From the NCBI GenBank assembly GCA_033026295.1, contig CM065168.1, forward strand, positions 28,967,226 through 29,031,225: a stretch of DNA of 64,000 bases, read 5' to 3'. Every line of letters begins with the position of its first letter. Within the stretch, counting starts at the first letter, position 1. Both the position numbers and the translations under genes were made by a program. Under the pieces are notes generated by a model. The model had not been told where the DNA came from, made no database searches, and saw only the letters and a program-made list of their open reading frames with translations. The stretch is from Channa striata (Eukaryota > Chordata > Actinopteri > Anabantiformes > Channidae). Below, piece after piece: positions 29,001 through 42,700 of this stretch.

Positions 29001-30705
29001 GAATAATTATTGAAATAGATTTAAATAGATATTTAAAAAATGGGAATATAATATATATTAATATTCAGAGCTTTGTCGAATAATAAAAAATTCTATTATC
29101 TGTGGAAACTGGAATGTTTAGGTATCATATGTATACACATCGGGCAAAGGAATACAAAAGGCTGGGGGAAACAGTAGTGGACACACCGCGTCTTTTCATC
29201 CTGTCCACAGTGCAGCATAAACACTACACATTACAGACAGGTGGTTGAAAAGACTAATGATTTGAGATGTATGTTTAACAGGAACTAAAATAAGTAATGC
29301 GAAGATATTAATCCTTCTTAAGCAGACACACTCTCTTCCTCCCTTGTCTTTGTTTTATGCTACTTACCTCTTTCTCTGTTTTTGTTCTTATAGCTCCTGG
29401 CTAAGAAGGTGTTTACCCTGTATTCCCTGGCAGTGCAGCAACTGTCCAAACAAGATCACTATGATTTTGGCCTCCGTGCTCTCACCTCCTTGCTTCGATA
29501 TGCTGGAAAAAAACGACGTTCTTGCCCGAGTGTTGGAGATGAAGAGGTAGGTGTTTCTCTCTTTTTTGTCACACGTGTTAAAAAGTAAAAAAAAAAAAAC
29601 AGTTGTAAACGAAAGTTTCACAATTTTCCAAATGTGTCTTAAAAATATTGTGGCCCCTTTATCATCACTACAATTTTTGCTTATTGTGATCATTCCACAT
29701 GTTGTTCATAATGGCAATTTAGAACTCCCTTTTAATGGAAAGCCAATTTTAAATGTTAATATGATGTAAATATGAGTGATCAGCAAATGAAGTAGGTATC
29801 CTCCAATAATATAGTTTAAGTCCTAAATCTTAAGACTTAAAATGTTACTTTTTGTAATGTTACTTTCACTGCAGCAACCAGGAAATACTGTCTGTGGATT
29901 AAAATGACCAAATTGTATAGGAATTGCAGTGAGTGTGCTGTCATCTGTCTGTTAGCAATTTACCATTTACAGTGTGAAAACAGGAAAACCAGCACATGTC
30001 ATTTTTTATAAACTACCCAAAATTGCTCAGTCAAGGAAGATATGAGCACCGCTGTTTGCTAAACTACAACTGGTATCACGAGTGATCGATCCCTGTTTTT
30101 CTGTCCTCAGGTCCTGCTAATGGCTATGAAGGACATGAACATTGCTAAACTGACCTCTTCTGACCTACCACTGTTCAATGGGATCATCCAGGATTTGTTC
30201 CCTGCTGTAGAAACACCCACTATAGACTATGGCAAGGTAAGCTGATCCAGGTCCGCAGTCGAGATTACCATTTGTGCAGAGAACTAGTCTTGTGTTTGCT
30301 GACTGTGTGATATTTATGAGTCCAGATGTATTTTTGAGGATAATTATCAAGCTTAGTACTGTATTTATTCAACTTGAATTTACCTGAATAAGTTAATTAT
30401 GGTTGGTAGATAAAATTTTGTGTTTTACAAACTCTCTCAGGGTGTAACTCCCCATCTTTCTCACTTTTGTTGTAGTTAAAGGAAGCCATAGAGGTGGAGT
30501 TTCGGGAGCGGGGTTTGCAAGTGACTCATTTTACCATTACCAAAGTCATCCAACTATATGAGACCAAAAATTCTCGGCACTCCTCCATGCTTGTGGGGAT
30601 GACAGGCAGTGCTAAGACTGTTACTTGGAGGATCCTACAGAGTGCAATCACTGCCCTGCACCACAAGGGTGTGCCTGGCTTTCAGCCGGTTCAGGTAAGT
30701 ACAGG

Positions 30706-30772
<67 letters not shown>

Positions 30773-33700
30773 TTCATTGACTATTAATATGCTTTATTCA
30801 TAGTCTCATTTTAGGACTGTATTACAAATAGCCAAATTTGCACATTCAGTATGCTTCCTTATTTGATTAAACTTTACTTTCTCTGCAGTTATTAGTCTCT
30901 GTTTTTACTTTATAATCTCTCACTTTGTAATGTTTGCATATCTATTTCTGGTGTCTGTCTTTGTGTCAGCCTCACACCAGGCAGGTTTTCATTATCCGCC
31001 ACTGATTTCCTCAACAGTGCCTGCTTCCACGGACATACAGGACTTGTCCAGCTTCTTTTCTTGATTTGTCACGTCCACATGTTTATGCAAACACATGAAC
31101 CAACACAGAAACACACACACCTGAGAAACATGTATAAATAAGTATATACTAGCAGGGCAACGGGAATAATTGATCTGCCTCCTTCCACTTAAGGCGCTGT
31201 TTCGAAAACAGCACAAATACAAATAAAACGTACATATTATATGCATAAATATAAATCAATACTAGCCCTGCTCTTTGTCAGTTTTCATAGCACTCAAGTA
31301 CGTTGGCATAAAGTGATCTTTACAAAGTGATTTTTGGCTTGGAATAGCACATTGCTTAGTTTACTACAACAAGTATTAAATTAGGCAATACTAGCAAAAG
31401 ATGAAATTAGTCTTAATTTGTTGCATTGAAACCTATATAAGAATAGACAGATCAACTTAGATATGCATAAAATATACCACATATGTTTCAGCATCTCCGG
31501 TGCTAACAACCTTTAGCCATTTTGATTGGCTATTATAAAGCACTTTGCGTCATCTATTTATCATTTATCTTCTCTTTCCTGCCTCGGTGGCATAACAGGA
31601 GTATCCTCTGAACCCCAAGGCCATGAGTTTGGGGGAGCTTTATGGACAGAACGACCTTTCCACGAATGAGTGGAGCGACGGAGTGCTATCTTCCCTCATG
31701 AGATCAGCCTGTGCAGGTTAACACTAAAAATACACCATGCAATGGATTTTTCCTATTTTGTGATCCAGTAGAGAATAAATTGCTGTGCGGTGAACATCCT
31801 TCTTGACCATCTTATCTGAGGGTTACTGAATTGCGCACAGATAGTCAATTTAATTTTTTTTGATTGTGCTACGCTTTCCTTTTTCCTGCCACACCTTTGG
31901 GCTTTAGTAATAAAGCTACTGGAAATATTGATCTACACATTGCAGTGAATATTTTTATGTCTAACAAAAAGAAAACACGTTCCCAGCTAATAGACATTAC
32001 TTGAATTGTGAATCCGTAGTGTTTATGTGTGCAGTCTTCCATGCCATTAGTGATTAGTCTTTATCCATCTATAAAATATGCTACAAGTGCTGAATACTGT
32101 AAATACTAGTAAAAAAAATTAAAAAGAAAACAAACTTAAGTTGGCCACAAGTTCTCATCAACATAATACTGACTACATTTTTTTCCTCTGCAGATTTGCA
32201 AATACTAACCCAGAGGAGCATATTTTATAGATGGACTGATCAATGATTTGAGTGCAAGCATACACATGATTTTGCAAGTAATTTCTATCAGCTGGAAACT
32301 TTTTTTGACACAGTTAATAGAACTAAAATTTGGGTCATGTATTAACCTGTTTTGAAAAAGGATGTAAAACCATGTTGAACCATTGAACACTTGTTAACAC
32401 ATTTGCAAGAGAAGATTTCTGGATGGAGATCAACTGAATCCCAGTTTCATTAAAAGCATCTTCGCCATTGATGCAAAAACTGTATTTAGATTTTTGGTTA
32501 TTTCCACCCATATGTTTTAATTTGGTTACTAAAAATAAAATAAAAAGAAAATATAGCACAAATAGAGTACTAATGCTGTGCCTAAGCAAATGTGAAAACT
32601 GTAACACAGACCACACAAACTCTTCTTGTTGTGACTGTAATCTTTTTTTTAATATATATAACCTGATCGAAAATCAAATGGACAAGATAAACCTGTCTTG
32701 AAGTTCTTCGGAAAATAAGATGTATTTATGTATATATATTGCATTTATGTATGTCACTGTCACATTTTTAGTCTGCATGCTGTTTGTTTTCATTCTGTAG
32801 ATGAGAAACCGGATGAGAAGTGGATTGTCTTCGACGGTCCTGTTGACACACTGTGGATAGAGAGTATGAACTCTGTTATGGATGACAACAAGGTGCTTAC
32901 TCTCATCAATGGAGAGAGAATTTCCATGCCTGAACAGGTAGGATTTGCAACCCACCTCCAATGTAGCCTGTTTCTAGACCGATAGTGTATTCAGAAAGTT
33001 TTCAGACCCTTTCACTTTTCAATTTTGAGGTTGAGGCACTGAGTATTTTTCAGTGCCACTAGAAAGGGGCACTGCAGAGGAGGGCAGGACTGCAGAGGAG
33101 GGCATTTGCATAGACGTATTGCAAATGTTAGATGTAGCTTAGATCACGATCGCCCGGTCAAACTGAACAACTGAGTCGAAAAGCCTTAGTGACAAATGTG
33201 ACAAAGATCCCAATGGTAACTCGAACTAAGCTCCAGAGATCCTCCATGGTGCTGGATCATACTTCCAGAGGAGCTTTATGCCTAAATGCCATTCTTTCAG
33301 GGTTTGAAAGAAATGATGTCCCGGGGCACATTCAAAATTGCACCTGGGACACAAAGATGGTAGATATGGGACAGTTGAGGCGCTCACAGACCTCACAGTT
33401 TGTGTACAGTTTGTTGTCAGAGGTTAACTACAGCATGCAAATATAAATATGTGTTCTGACATTTGGGAATATTAGTTTATAAAAGACACAACTGATATCA
33501 GCAAATATGGAAATAAACCTGTGGAGCATCATATTCCTGAGCAGGGATGTCGAACTCCAGGACTCGAGGGCCACAGCCCTGCTTGTTTCAGCTACCCCTG
33601 CACGACCCTCTACTGATTACCTGGGTCAGGTGCGTTCAGTCAATCACAAGCTGGAAGATGAGGGTCGTACAGTGATAGTTGGAAAACAAGAAGTGCTGCG

Positions 33701-36700
33701 CCCGCCGAGGCCTGGAGTTCGACACCCCTGTTCCTGAGTATGAGTGAGGGTAGAGCTCAGCCAAGAGAGGATGTAGACAGCTCAGCTAAAGTCAAACTCC
33801 TTAACTTAACCAAACAACATCGGTGCCTGGGTATGTGCCTAAAAACATGACATGCAGTTACCAGCTTATTGATTCCTAATATTAGGTTGAAATTTAGCTG
33901 GTGTAACCATTTGTTATGCTCTTGCTTTAAAAGCTAACATTCCAAAATAAGATAATATCAATAAAAATTTAACAGCTCAAATTTATATTTTAGCTGTTAT
34001 AGTAATTAAAATAAAGCAAACTAAACGGTTAACTGTGTATTTCAGTTCTCTATAGAGTAAATTTCTGTCAGAGTATGTCAATAGTTTGAATGGCCAATGG
34101 TTTGAAATAACAGCTTAGTTTTGTAGTGATGCATTTATTGACCAAAAAGTGATCACTGAAGGAAGCTGGCTTTAGGGAGAGAAACTGATGATTGAAAAAT
34201 ATGGTTGAAAATTTCTTGTTCACACGAGCATAGAGAATAACCAGCAGAAGTTTGATGGTGAGTTACTGATTATGCAGGCTACTATTATATGTCAAAAATA
34301 AGGTACTTAATTTGTGCTTGCAAGACACTGACACTGCTCTCCTCAGTCCAGTCCAAACATATGAAAGCCCACTTTCACACAGTTAGATCCAAGATTATCT
34401 GGTTTCATGGAACCAAGATTAACTGTTTGGCCTCAGCTCTAAACATTATGTCTGGAGGAAACCAGGCCCCAACTTCCCAATAAGTGGAGTGAAAACCTGG
34501 GCTCGGGACCTCAGACTGGGCCGAAGGTTCACCTTCCGCGTACCACAATGACAACGCAGTACCTGCCTTTTGCCTTATGGGGTCACTCCTGTTGCCAGCT
34601 TAGCTTTCTTTTTAAGAAGAATCTATTTCTCACCATTAAATTTAGTATTTACAATGCTTTAGTGTAATAAAATATTGTTTATGGTGCTGGGTGAATAGCA
34701 AAATAGAATCACATGATTGCACGTAAACAATTTTTCATAGGTCTCGCTGCTATTTGAAGTGGAGAACCTGGCAATGGCGTCTCCAGCAACGGTTTCCCGC
34801 TGTGGGATGGTCTACAATGATTACTCCGATCTGGGTTGGAAGCCGTTTGTCCAGTCCTGGCTTGACAGGCGACACAAGGTGCAGTGCACTGACTAAAAAT
34901 AACTTAATATTCATAAGATATTATATGCATAAGATAATGACCATTGTTTGACTCTCATTTTCTAATAAACATTCTCTGTATTCTCTTGCTCTTCCATTGA
35001 TTAATTTATTCACAGGCCGAAGTGGAACATTTAAAGTGCCTCTTTGAGAAATATATAGAGTGCACACTGAACTTTAAGAAGAACAACTGTAAGGAGCTGA
35101 TCACCATTACCGATCTTAACGGAGTAGCCTCTCTCTGCCACCTATATGACTCCCTGGCAACATCCAGCAACGGGGTATGAGAAGGAGAGCGCCACCCATT
35201 ACCCTCACCGCATACCATAAACTGTTCATTTAAAAATTTAAATATTGGAATCTTTTTCCTTTCCCTTTTTCCAGGTGAATATTTCAGACACAGAAAACTT
35301 GGGTAGGATAGTGGAGCTCTGGTTTATCTTCAGTCTTATTTGGTCCATCTGTGCCTCGGTTGATGAAGATGGGCGCAAGAAGATTGACAACTTCCTAAGA
35401 GAGATGGAGGGCACCTTCCCAATCAAGGTTCTCTGCGAAACAGTCTTGATTTTTGCACTTGTGGCATATAAACATCATTCATGTAGTCTCTTCACCAGAT
35501 TGTCGTGACTAGGGCTGAACAATTTTTTTTTTTTTTAATTCTCAAACTGACAGAACTGTGAACAACTTTAAAAATATATACAGTAATTATAAGAGAGCCG
35601 TTCCTGCAGGGTTCACATGCAGAGATCTGCCTGTATGCAGAGGAAGCGTGTGAGACTGTTTCCTTAACTTCTTTATCCACATACGTTTATCTGCACCAGT
35701 GACGTTTTAAAAATGGGATTATAAATACGAGATAGCACTAGGGCTCTAAAGGTGCAGAAACCGGGATCACAGGCTTATAAGGAGAACTAAGGATGTAAAC
35801 AACAACAAGGAAATCAATGTGAGGAAAACTAGTGAGAAGAAATGTGAATGTAGATCAGATGAAGATCAGGAGACAAAATACAAATACAAACTACAGAAAA
35901 TAACCCGGGACAGGTGCAAACAATAAACTAAAGAGTGTACACAATAAGGAACAGATAGAAACAACGAACCGAAAATGTGCACATTTGAGAAATGACTAGG
36001 AACTGTTACCCACCATAAAACAGAATATTATATTCAAAGAAAACGACAAGGAGAGTGAATAAAAAATAGACCAAAACAAAGAAAGAGTTCAGGAAACAGG
36101 AGCTAGGCAGAACAGGGAAGATGAGGGTTTTTCAGGAAAAAGATGGCAAGGATCCACTGGTTTAACAAACTGAAGTGTTCTTTTTTCTAATTTCTTTTTT
36201 TTTTCTTTGTCCAGGATACAGTTTATGAGTATTTTGTGGACACTAAGAATAAGAACTGGGCTTCCTTCAAGGAAAAGCTGCCAAAGGGTTGGTCCTACAA
36301 TGCCAGGTATGTCACCATGTGGTCTTATCACATTTCCCTGAAGTCTGTTGTTTCTAACATATAGAGTGAATTCAAAAGTTGTCAGACCCCTTCCCTTTTT
36401 TTAAATTCACATTACTTACTGCAGTTGTTTAAATTACTATTGTTTTCTCATTAATCTACACTCACTACCCCATAACTACAGAGTGTAAAACTGAAATGTT
36501 AGAAATGTGTGTAAATTTATTAAAAAGAAAAAACCGAATTATCACATGTACTTACCGTAAACATTTTGACCTGTTACTCCGTACTTTGTTGAAGCAACTC
36601 TAGCAGCAATTACAGCCTCAGATCGTTGGGGCTGATGTGACAAACCTTGTACACCTGAATTGGAGGATTTTTATTAGATTCTTATTAGTAAATTAGAAAA

Positions 36701-39700
36701 AAATAAAGCCCAGACTGAGGTCCTCAGCACTGTGGATTTCATTGAGACTATCGCTCTACTTGATTTAGCTTTTTCTCGATTTCTTGATTTCGTCGATGCT
36801 GCCACCATGACGCTTCACTGTAGACGCGCCATTGGTTTCCTCCAGGCATGACATTTAGAATTGAAGCCAAACAAGTCAATCTGAGTTTTATTAGACCAGA
36901 GAATTTCGTCCCTCACAGTCTGAGAGTCCTTCAGGTGCTTTTAGCAAACTCCAGGCACCCTTTAATTTTTGGGGGATTAAGGAGAGGCTTCCATCTACCC
37001 ACTCCGCTATAAAACCCAGACAGGAATGCTGCAGTCGTGGTTGTTCTGTTGGAACTTTGTCCCATCTCTACACAGGATCTCTGGAGCTCAGTCAGAGTGA
37101 CCACTGGGTTCATGGTCACCTTTCTTACTTTTTTCCCAGTTTCTCACTTGCCAATTATAGGATCAGGCTGCAACAAAACTAAGTTAAAAAAAGGTCAAGG
37201 GGGTCTGAAAACTTTTTGAATACACTGTATGTGTGGATGTTTCATCCATTTGACTCTGCCAGTTTAGTTACTTTTACTTTTGAAAGAAAATATGAACTGG
37301 ATGACCTAACCTCCCCCTAAAAGTTAAAATACATCTTTATTTCTCCCACCGCTCTCTCCTGCAGTGCTCCTTTCTATAAAATTATGGTTCCTACTGTGGA
37401 CACAGTGCGCTACAACTTCCTGGTTAAATCTCTGGTGTTGGGTCAGTACCCAGTGCTTCTCACCGGACCGGTGGGAACTGGTAAAACCTCCGTAGCCCAG
37501 ACCGTTTTGCAGGGCTTGGATAACAAATGGACCTCCCTCACTATCAACATGTCTTCACAGGTTAGTGCCTTTCCCTTTGTTCCCATTTTCATGTTCAGGA
37601 AATCACGGTGGTCGATGTGTAAGCACTCCCACACCTTGAAGGTCACAAGTTCATCTCAAGATGGCACGTTCACTTGTGTGAGTTTTCTCACAAAGACAAG
37701 CATATCAGGTTAACTGGTTAATCGGTACAGTCCGCATTGCCTAGCTGTGCCATACAAATCTAGTCCTTGGCTTTACCATTTGATATCAAGATGAGATTTA
37801 ACACGCGCTTTTGGATTTATATCATCAGTGTATCTCTGCTAGGTTTCAGCATATGCACCATCAAGGAGTATAATGTTTAGATAATAAATTCAAACAAAAT
37901 GTACTTTTATATGCACCAATATCTTTTTTATATAACCGAATATATGAGCCTTACTCAAAGCATGACATATAGAACTTATGTAACTGAGGGCAGGTGTTGG
38001 GTGCTTATTCATGTGGATGTGTGCACATTACTGTCGTGTGTGTGTTTGGCTCTTAATGGCCTCCTTCTTAGCTTCTGTCAGTGTAAAAGTGATGCATTAC
38101 TCCGAGGTGTTGCAATTAGCCTGCGTTACATCAATCCTGCAGAGTTCTGATAAGGCTATTAGAGAGCTGGGAATGATGGAGGCATTCATTACACCGCTCT
38201 CCTTCACCCCCCACCACATCCATTACTACTGTCATCAGATTTTCCCAGGCAGCTACTCTGATCAAGCTCCATCTCAACCTGGCATCTCATTTCACACCAA
38301 ATATTTTAACATCTAGTGTAGTATAGTATATATATAATTTATCATTTCCTCCTTCTGTCCAGACCAGCTCTAATAACATCCAGGCTATTGTGGAGAGCCG
38401 AATAGAAAAAAGAACCAAGGGAGTGTTTGTGCCAGCAGGTGGGAAATACCTGCTGTGCTTCCTTGATGACCTCAACATGCCATCACATGACCTTTTTGGC
38501 TCCCAGCCACCGCTGGAATTGCTGCGCCATTGGATTGATTATGGCTTCTGGTATGACCGCCAGAAACAGACCCTGAAGTTTGTTAAGGTAAGAAAGGGCG
38601 TTTGGACTAGGCTGGTCTGTGTGCCATCATAGTGACTGCTTTGTTTAATGTGTATAGGAAGCCATTACAAGCTACGTTCTTCCGCTGTGTATGTGTGTGT
38701 GTTTCTGGTTGTTTAGGATATGTTTTTGTTGGCATCCATGGGGCCTCCTGGTGGAGGGAGGACTCACATTTCGAGTCGCTTACTGAGTCGATTCAACCTC
38801 ATCAACATGACCTTTCCTAATGTAAGTCGAATCCTCTTCTTTATCATGCATTAAAAGTCTCGTCTGAAGTGAATGTTTCTACTTTGTAATCTCTGCTTAA
38901 TTAAAATATCTACAGTCCTCCCTGTCCTGCTGTTATTATATGTTCTCACTTTCTGCAACCAGAAAGTGAATCCCTAGGTTCAGTGGTGTTCTTTAAAGGG
39001 AACTGTGAAACTAAATATTGGAACAAAAATAAACACTATTAGAACGCTTCTCAAATATCTACCAGACTTCTTTTAGCACACCAACTAAATTACACAATAT
39101 ATTGTTAATAAGACTGTGTTCCAAGGATAGAGTATATATTAATAACAATCAAGGCATTTACATGGACTTAATTAACCAGGTTATAGTTGGCTTTTCTGGG
39201 AAAGACGATTTCTTTTTGTCATCGAACAGGAAAGCCTTGGCACGTGTGTGAAAAAAAAAAGGTTGTAATTTTTCAATTTAATTCAACATTATTTTGTATA
39301 TTTAGAGAAAACTTAACAAATCCCCCTTGAGCAGCTATAGGAAACAGTGGAAAACACAGTACAGAGTACTTTAACGGAAGAAACCAGCAGAACCAGGCTC
39401 AAGGTTCTACAGTGGTGACATATACAGTAATTGTGGGCTGAGAGGAGCAAAGTGTCTCAGTGCATCAGGGGTTGGTCCCCCAGCAGTCTAAGCCTATAGC
39501 AGCATGACTATAACCAACTATAAGCTTTATCAGATGTAAATGTAAATTCCCTGATTACCCAAGAAACCGGTTTTCTCTGCGTACCCTGGCTAAATCCACG
39601 TAAAAGCAATCTAAGTTTGAAATCTTAATGCTAATTTGAACAGGATCATTTTTGTTCTGGAATGCAACCAGGAAGTTACAGTTCAGTTATATTTACGATT

Positions 39701-42700
39701 GTTTTCCTTCTTAAACTTGCTTTAAAACATTTCAAATAAGCAATAAAAGTATAGACAAATGATTTAGCAATGATACACAAGTACTGTAAACTGTTCTATT
39801 TCGGCATTTAATGAAAGCAATTTGTTTTAGCCGTTTTTATGGTAGATTTATATGACAACTTCAACAGCATAAATGTTTCCTTGGTAACAGTTATTCACGT
39901 TGTCAGTGCTTCTTGGTTTTATTATGAGGATTTTAAACAGAGGTAGGACAGGATAAAATGAATAACATAACCAATAATCTGGTTCACCTGAAATGAGAGA
40001 ATGTGAACACTAAGATCAGACACGCTGCGGCTTTGCTGTATTTACTATTTGTCCTCTCCCATCTCCACATCACTCTGTGTCTGTTTTCAGCCTTTGCTAC
40101 TTTTACATGTGCTACTTACAATCAACTTTTTTATAACTGTGTGTATTTTAAAAGGAAAGGAAATCATTACAGTTTCCAACACGTACTTACTGTTCCCCTT
40201 GCAGGTTTTCTCTTAAACGTATTTGTTTTGCACACAGGACTCCCAAATAAAACAGATCTTTAGCACCATGATCAACCAGAAACTTCAAGAGTTTACGGAG
40301 GAAGTGAAGCCAATTGGAGACATTCTGACCCAGGCAACCTTAGAACTCTATTATGCTGTTGCAGCCCGTTTTCTTCCCACTCCAGCCAAGATACACTACC
40401 TCTTCAACTTAAGGGATATCTCCAAGGTGAAGTGCACATATACCGTCCTGTGGATGGGTCACTAGCTATGGTAGAGGATGTTCTTGAACATAATTAAAGG
40501 ATCATTTATGTTGGTTAAAGCTAAAGTGTGCAACATTATAAAACATTTTTTAAAAGTAAGCTGCTTCACAACTTATTTTCATATGCAGAGGTGCTGTTGA
40601 AGCATTCCTTAACACAGACCCATTAATTAACCCTGGCACTGCTTCAAAGATATTTGCTTGTAAAGGTTTTCACCAAGAACCAAATTTTATTCTTGTTTGC
40701 ATTTTCTTCTTTGTGTCACAACTTCTTCTTCTTCTTGTAGGTGTTTCAGGGTCTGCTTAGAGCTCACCCAGACTTCCATGATAGCAAAAATAACGTCACT
40801 AGACTGTGGGTCCATGAGTGCTTCAGGTACATAAACACAGACAGTCTTTGTCACCAAATCCTCCAGCTTCTAACAGTCATATTGCATACGTAGCATAGTT
40901 CTGTCTTAATTTAATTAACATGATGCATGAACATGAACTTACCTTAGGAAATAAATACAGATGCTTGTGTTAGGTATACACTGGATAATTTTTTTATTTT
41001 TCATTGTCAATTTCAGGGTTTTCTCAGACCGACTTGTAGATTACGCTGACGTGGAAGCCTTTACTGCTTTGATGGGGGAGAAACTGGGCTCGCTCTTTAA
41101 CCTCACTTTTCATAGCATCTGCCCCAACAAACAACCGCCAATTTTTGGTAGATCAATTATTTGTTTACACACTGACTTGTGAGACATGTGTGTTCTTGTG
41201 GGGACCAGAATCTGGTACCCAATGGTCCAGAACTGAATATTATAGTGATGGTATTGTTTAAGTTTAGACTTTTGAGATTAGAAAAATGGTTAGTTAACTA
41301 AAGGTTATGGTTAAGGATGGGATAAGGCTCAAAAATGTATTAAAAACAAATACCGTATTTTCTGCACTATAAGGCGAACCGAATTATAAGGCGCACTTTC
41401 AATGAATGGCCTATTTTAAAACTTTTTTCATATATAAGGCACATAGAATGAACATTGTTCAGCTGTAAACACACAAAAGAAACACGTAAAGCTCACTTTA
41501 TCAGTTCATTCCTCATCCACGAAGGCCTCAAATTCTTCTTCTTCAGTATCCGAATTGAACAGCATGTTGGATGCGAATACGCCTTCCAACATGCCCGGCT
41601 CCGTCTCGTCAAAGTTGTCATTATTCGAGTTAGTGTCGCTGATGTTGTCTGGCAGTTCAGTGACAATTCCTGCCTTCCTGAAAGCTCGGACCACAGTTGA
41701 GAATGATATATCAGCCCAGGCTTTTACGATCCAATGTGAAAATGCACGCTTCTAGCAGTCATATAAACCAGCATGCACCGTGTGCTACTTCTTCTAAGGG
41801 AGAAAATGGAGTCGGCGGCTGCTTCCCGTAGTTGCGAGACCCGTTGCGGCTGAATATTGATCCATATATAAGGCGCAGCGGATTATAAGGCGCACTGTCG
41901 GCTTTTAAGAAAAAGGCTTTTAGGTGCGCCTTATAGTGCGGAGAATACGGTATGTGTACAGCTTTACTTACAGCATGAGTGAGTAACAATAATAGCAACA
42001 ATAATCTTAAAATTTATGTAATTTAAGTCAGGTGTTGGGAGTCATATTTGTGCTTGTAAAATGTAAAATGGTCTGTTTATATAGCACTGTGTGTGTGTGT
42101 CTGCGTCAGGTGATTTCCTGCATGACTCCCATGTGTACGAGGATCTGCAGGACATGAAGAGTCTAAAGACTTTTATGGAAACCCAACTGGAAGACTACAA
42201 CCTGACAGCTGGCGTAGTGCCCATGCACCTTGTGCTTTTCCAAGATGCCATCGAACACGGTGTGTCTGAGTACACAGCACACGCATCTAAACACACATTT
42301 AAACATGTTTAAATGGACAGACAGTTTCATCTATTCCTGCCAAGTCAATCCAGTACATTTCTAGAATCACTAGAAGGGCTCCTCGTCTGCTACACTCTGA
42401 TTTGTCTAGAGTTGTGTAACTCAGATTTAGTTTGACGCTCCTTAAAAAACACTGCATGAGGTGCAACTAAAATGTACCATGTAGCTGAAAGAGAGAAGGC
42501 CTGTCAAAATCAGGCTGTTGAAGTGCCACTTTACCACACAGTTCAAGAGCAGTGAATTCTTATAAAAACTACCTGGATCTGTCCATGTTTGTATGAATTG
42601 TTGGTCTGTACATGTGCAGGGATTTCACAGATATCTGAATAGTTTCAAAAGCCCTGTTGTTTGTAAAGCAACAAATTTACTTATTACTAATTATACTGTA

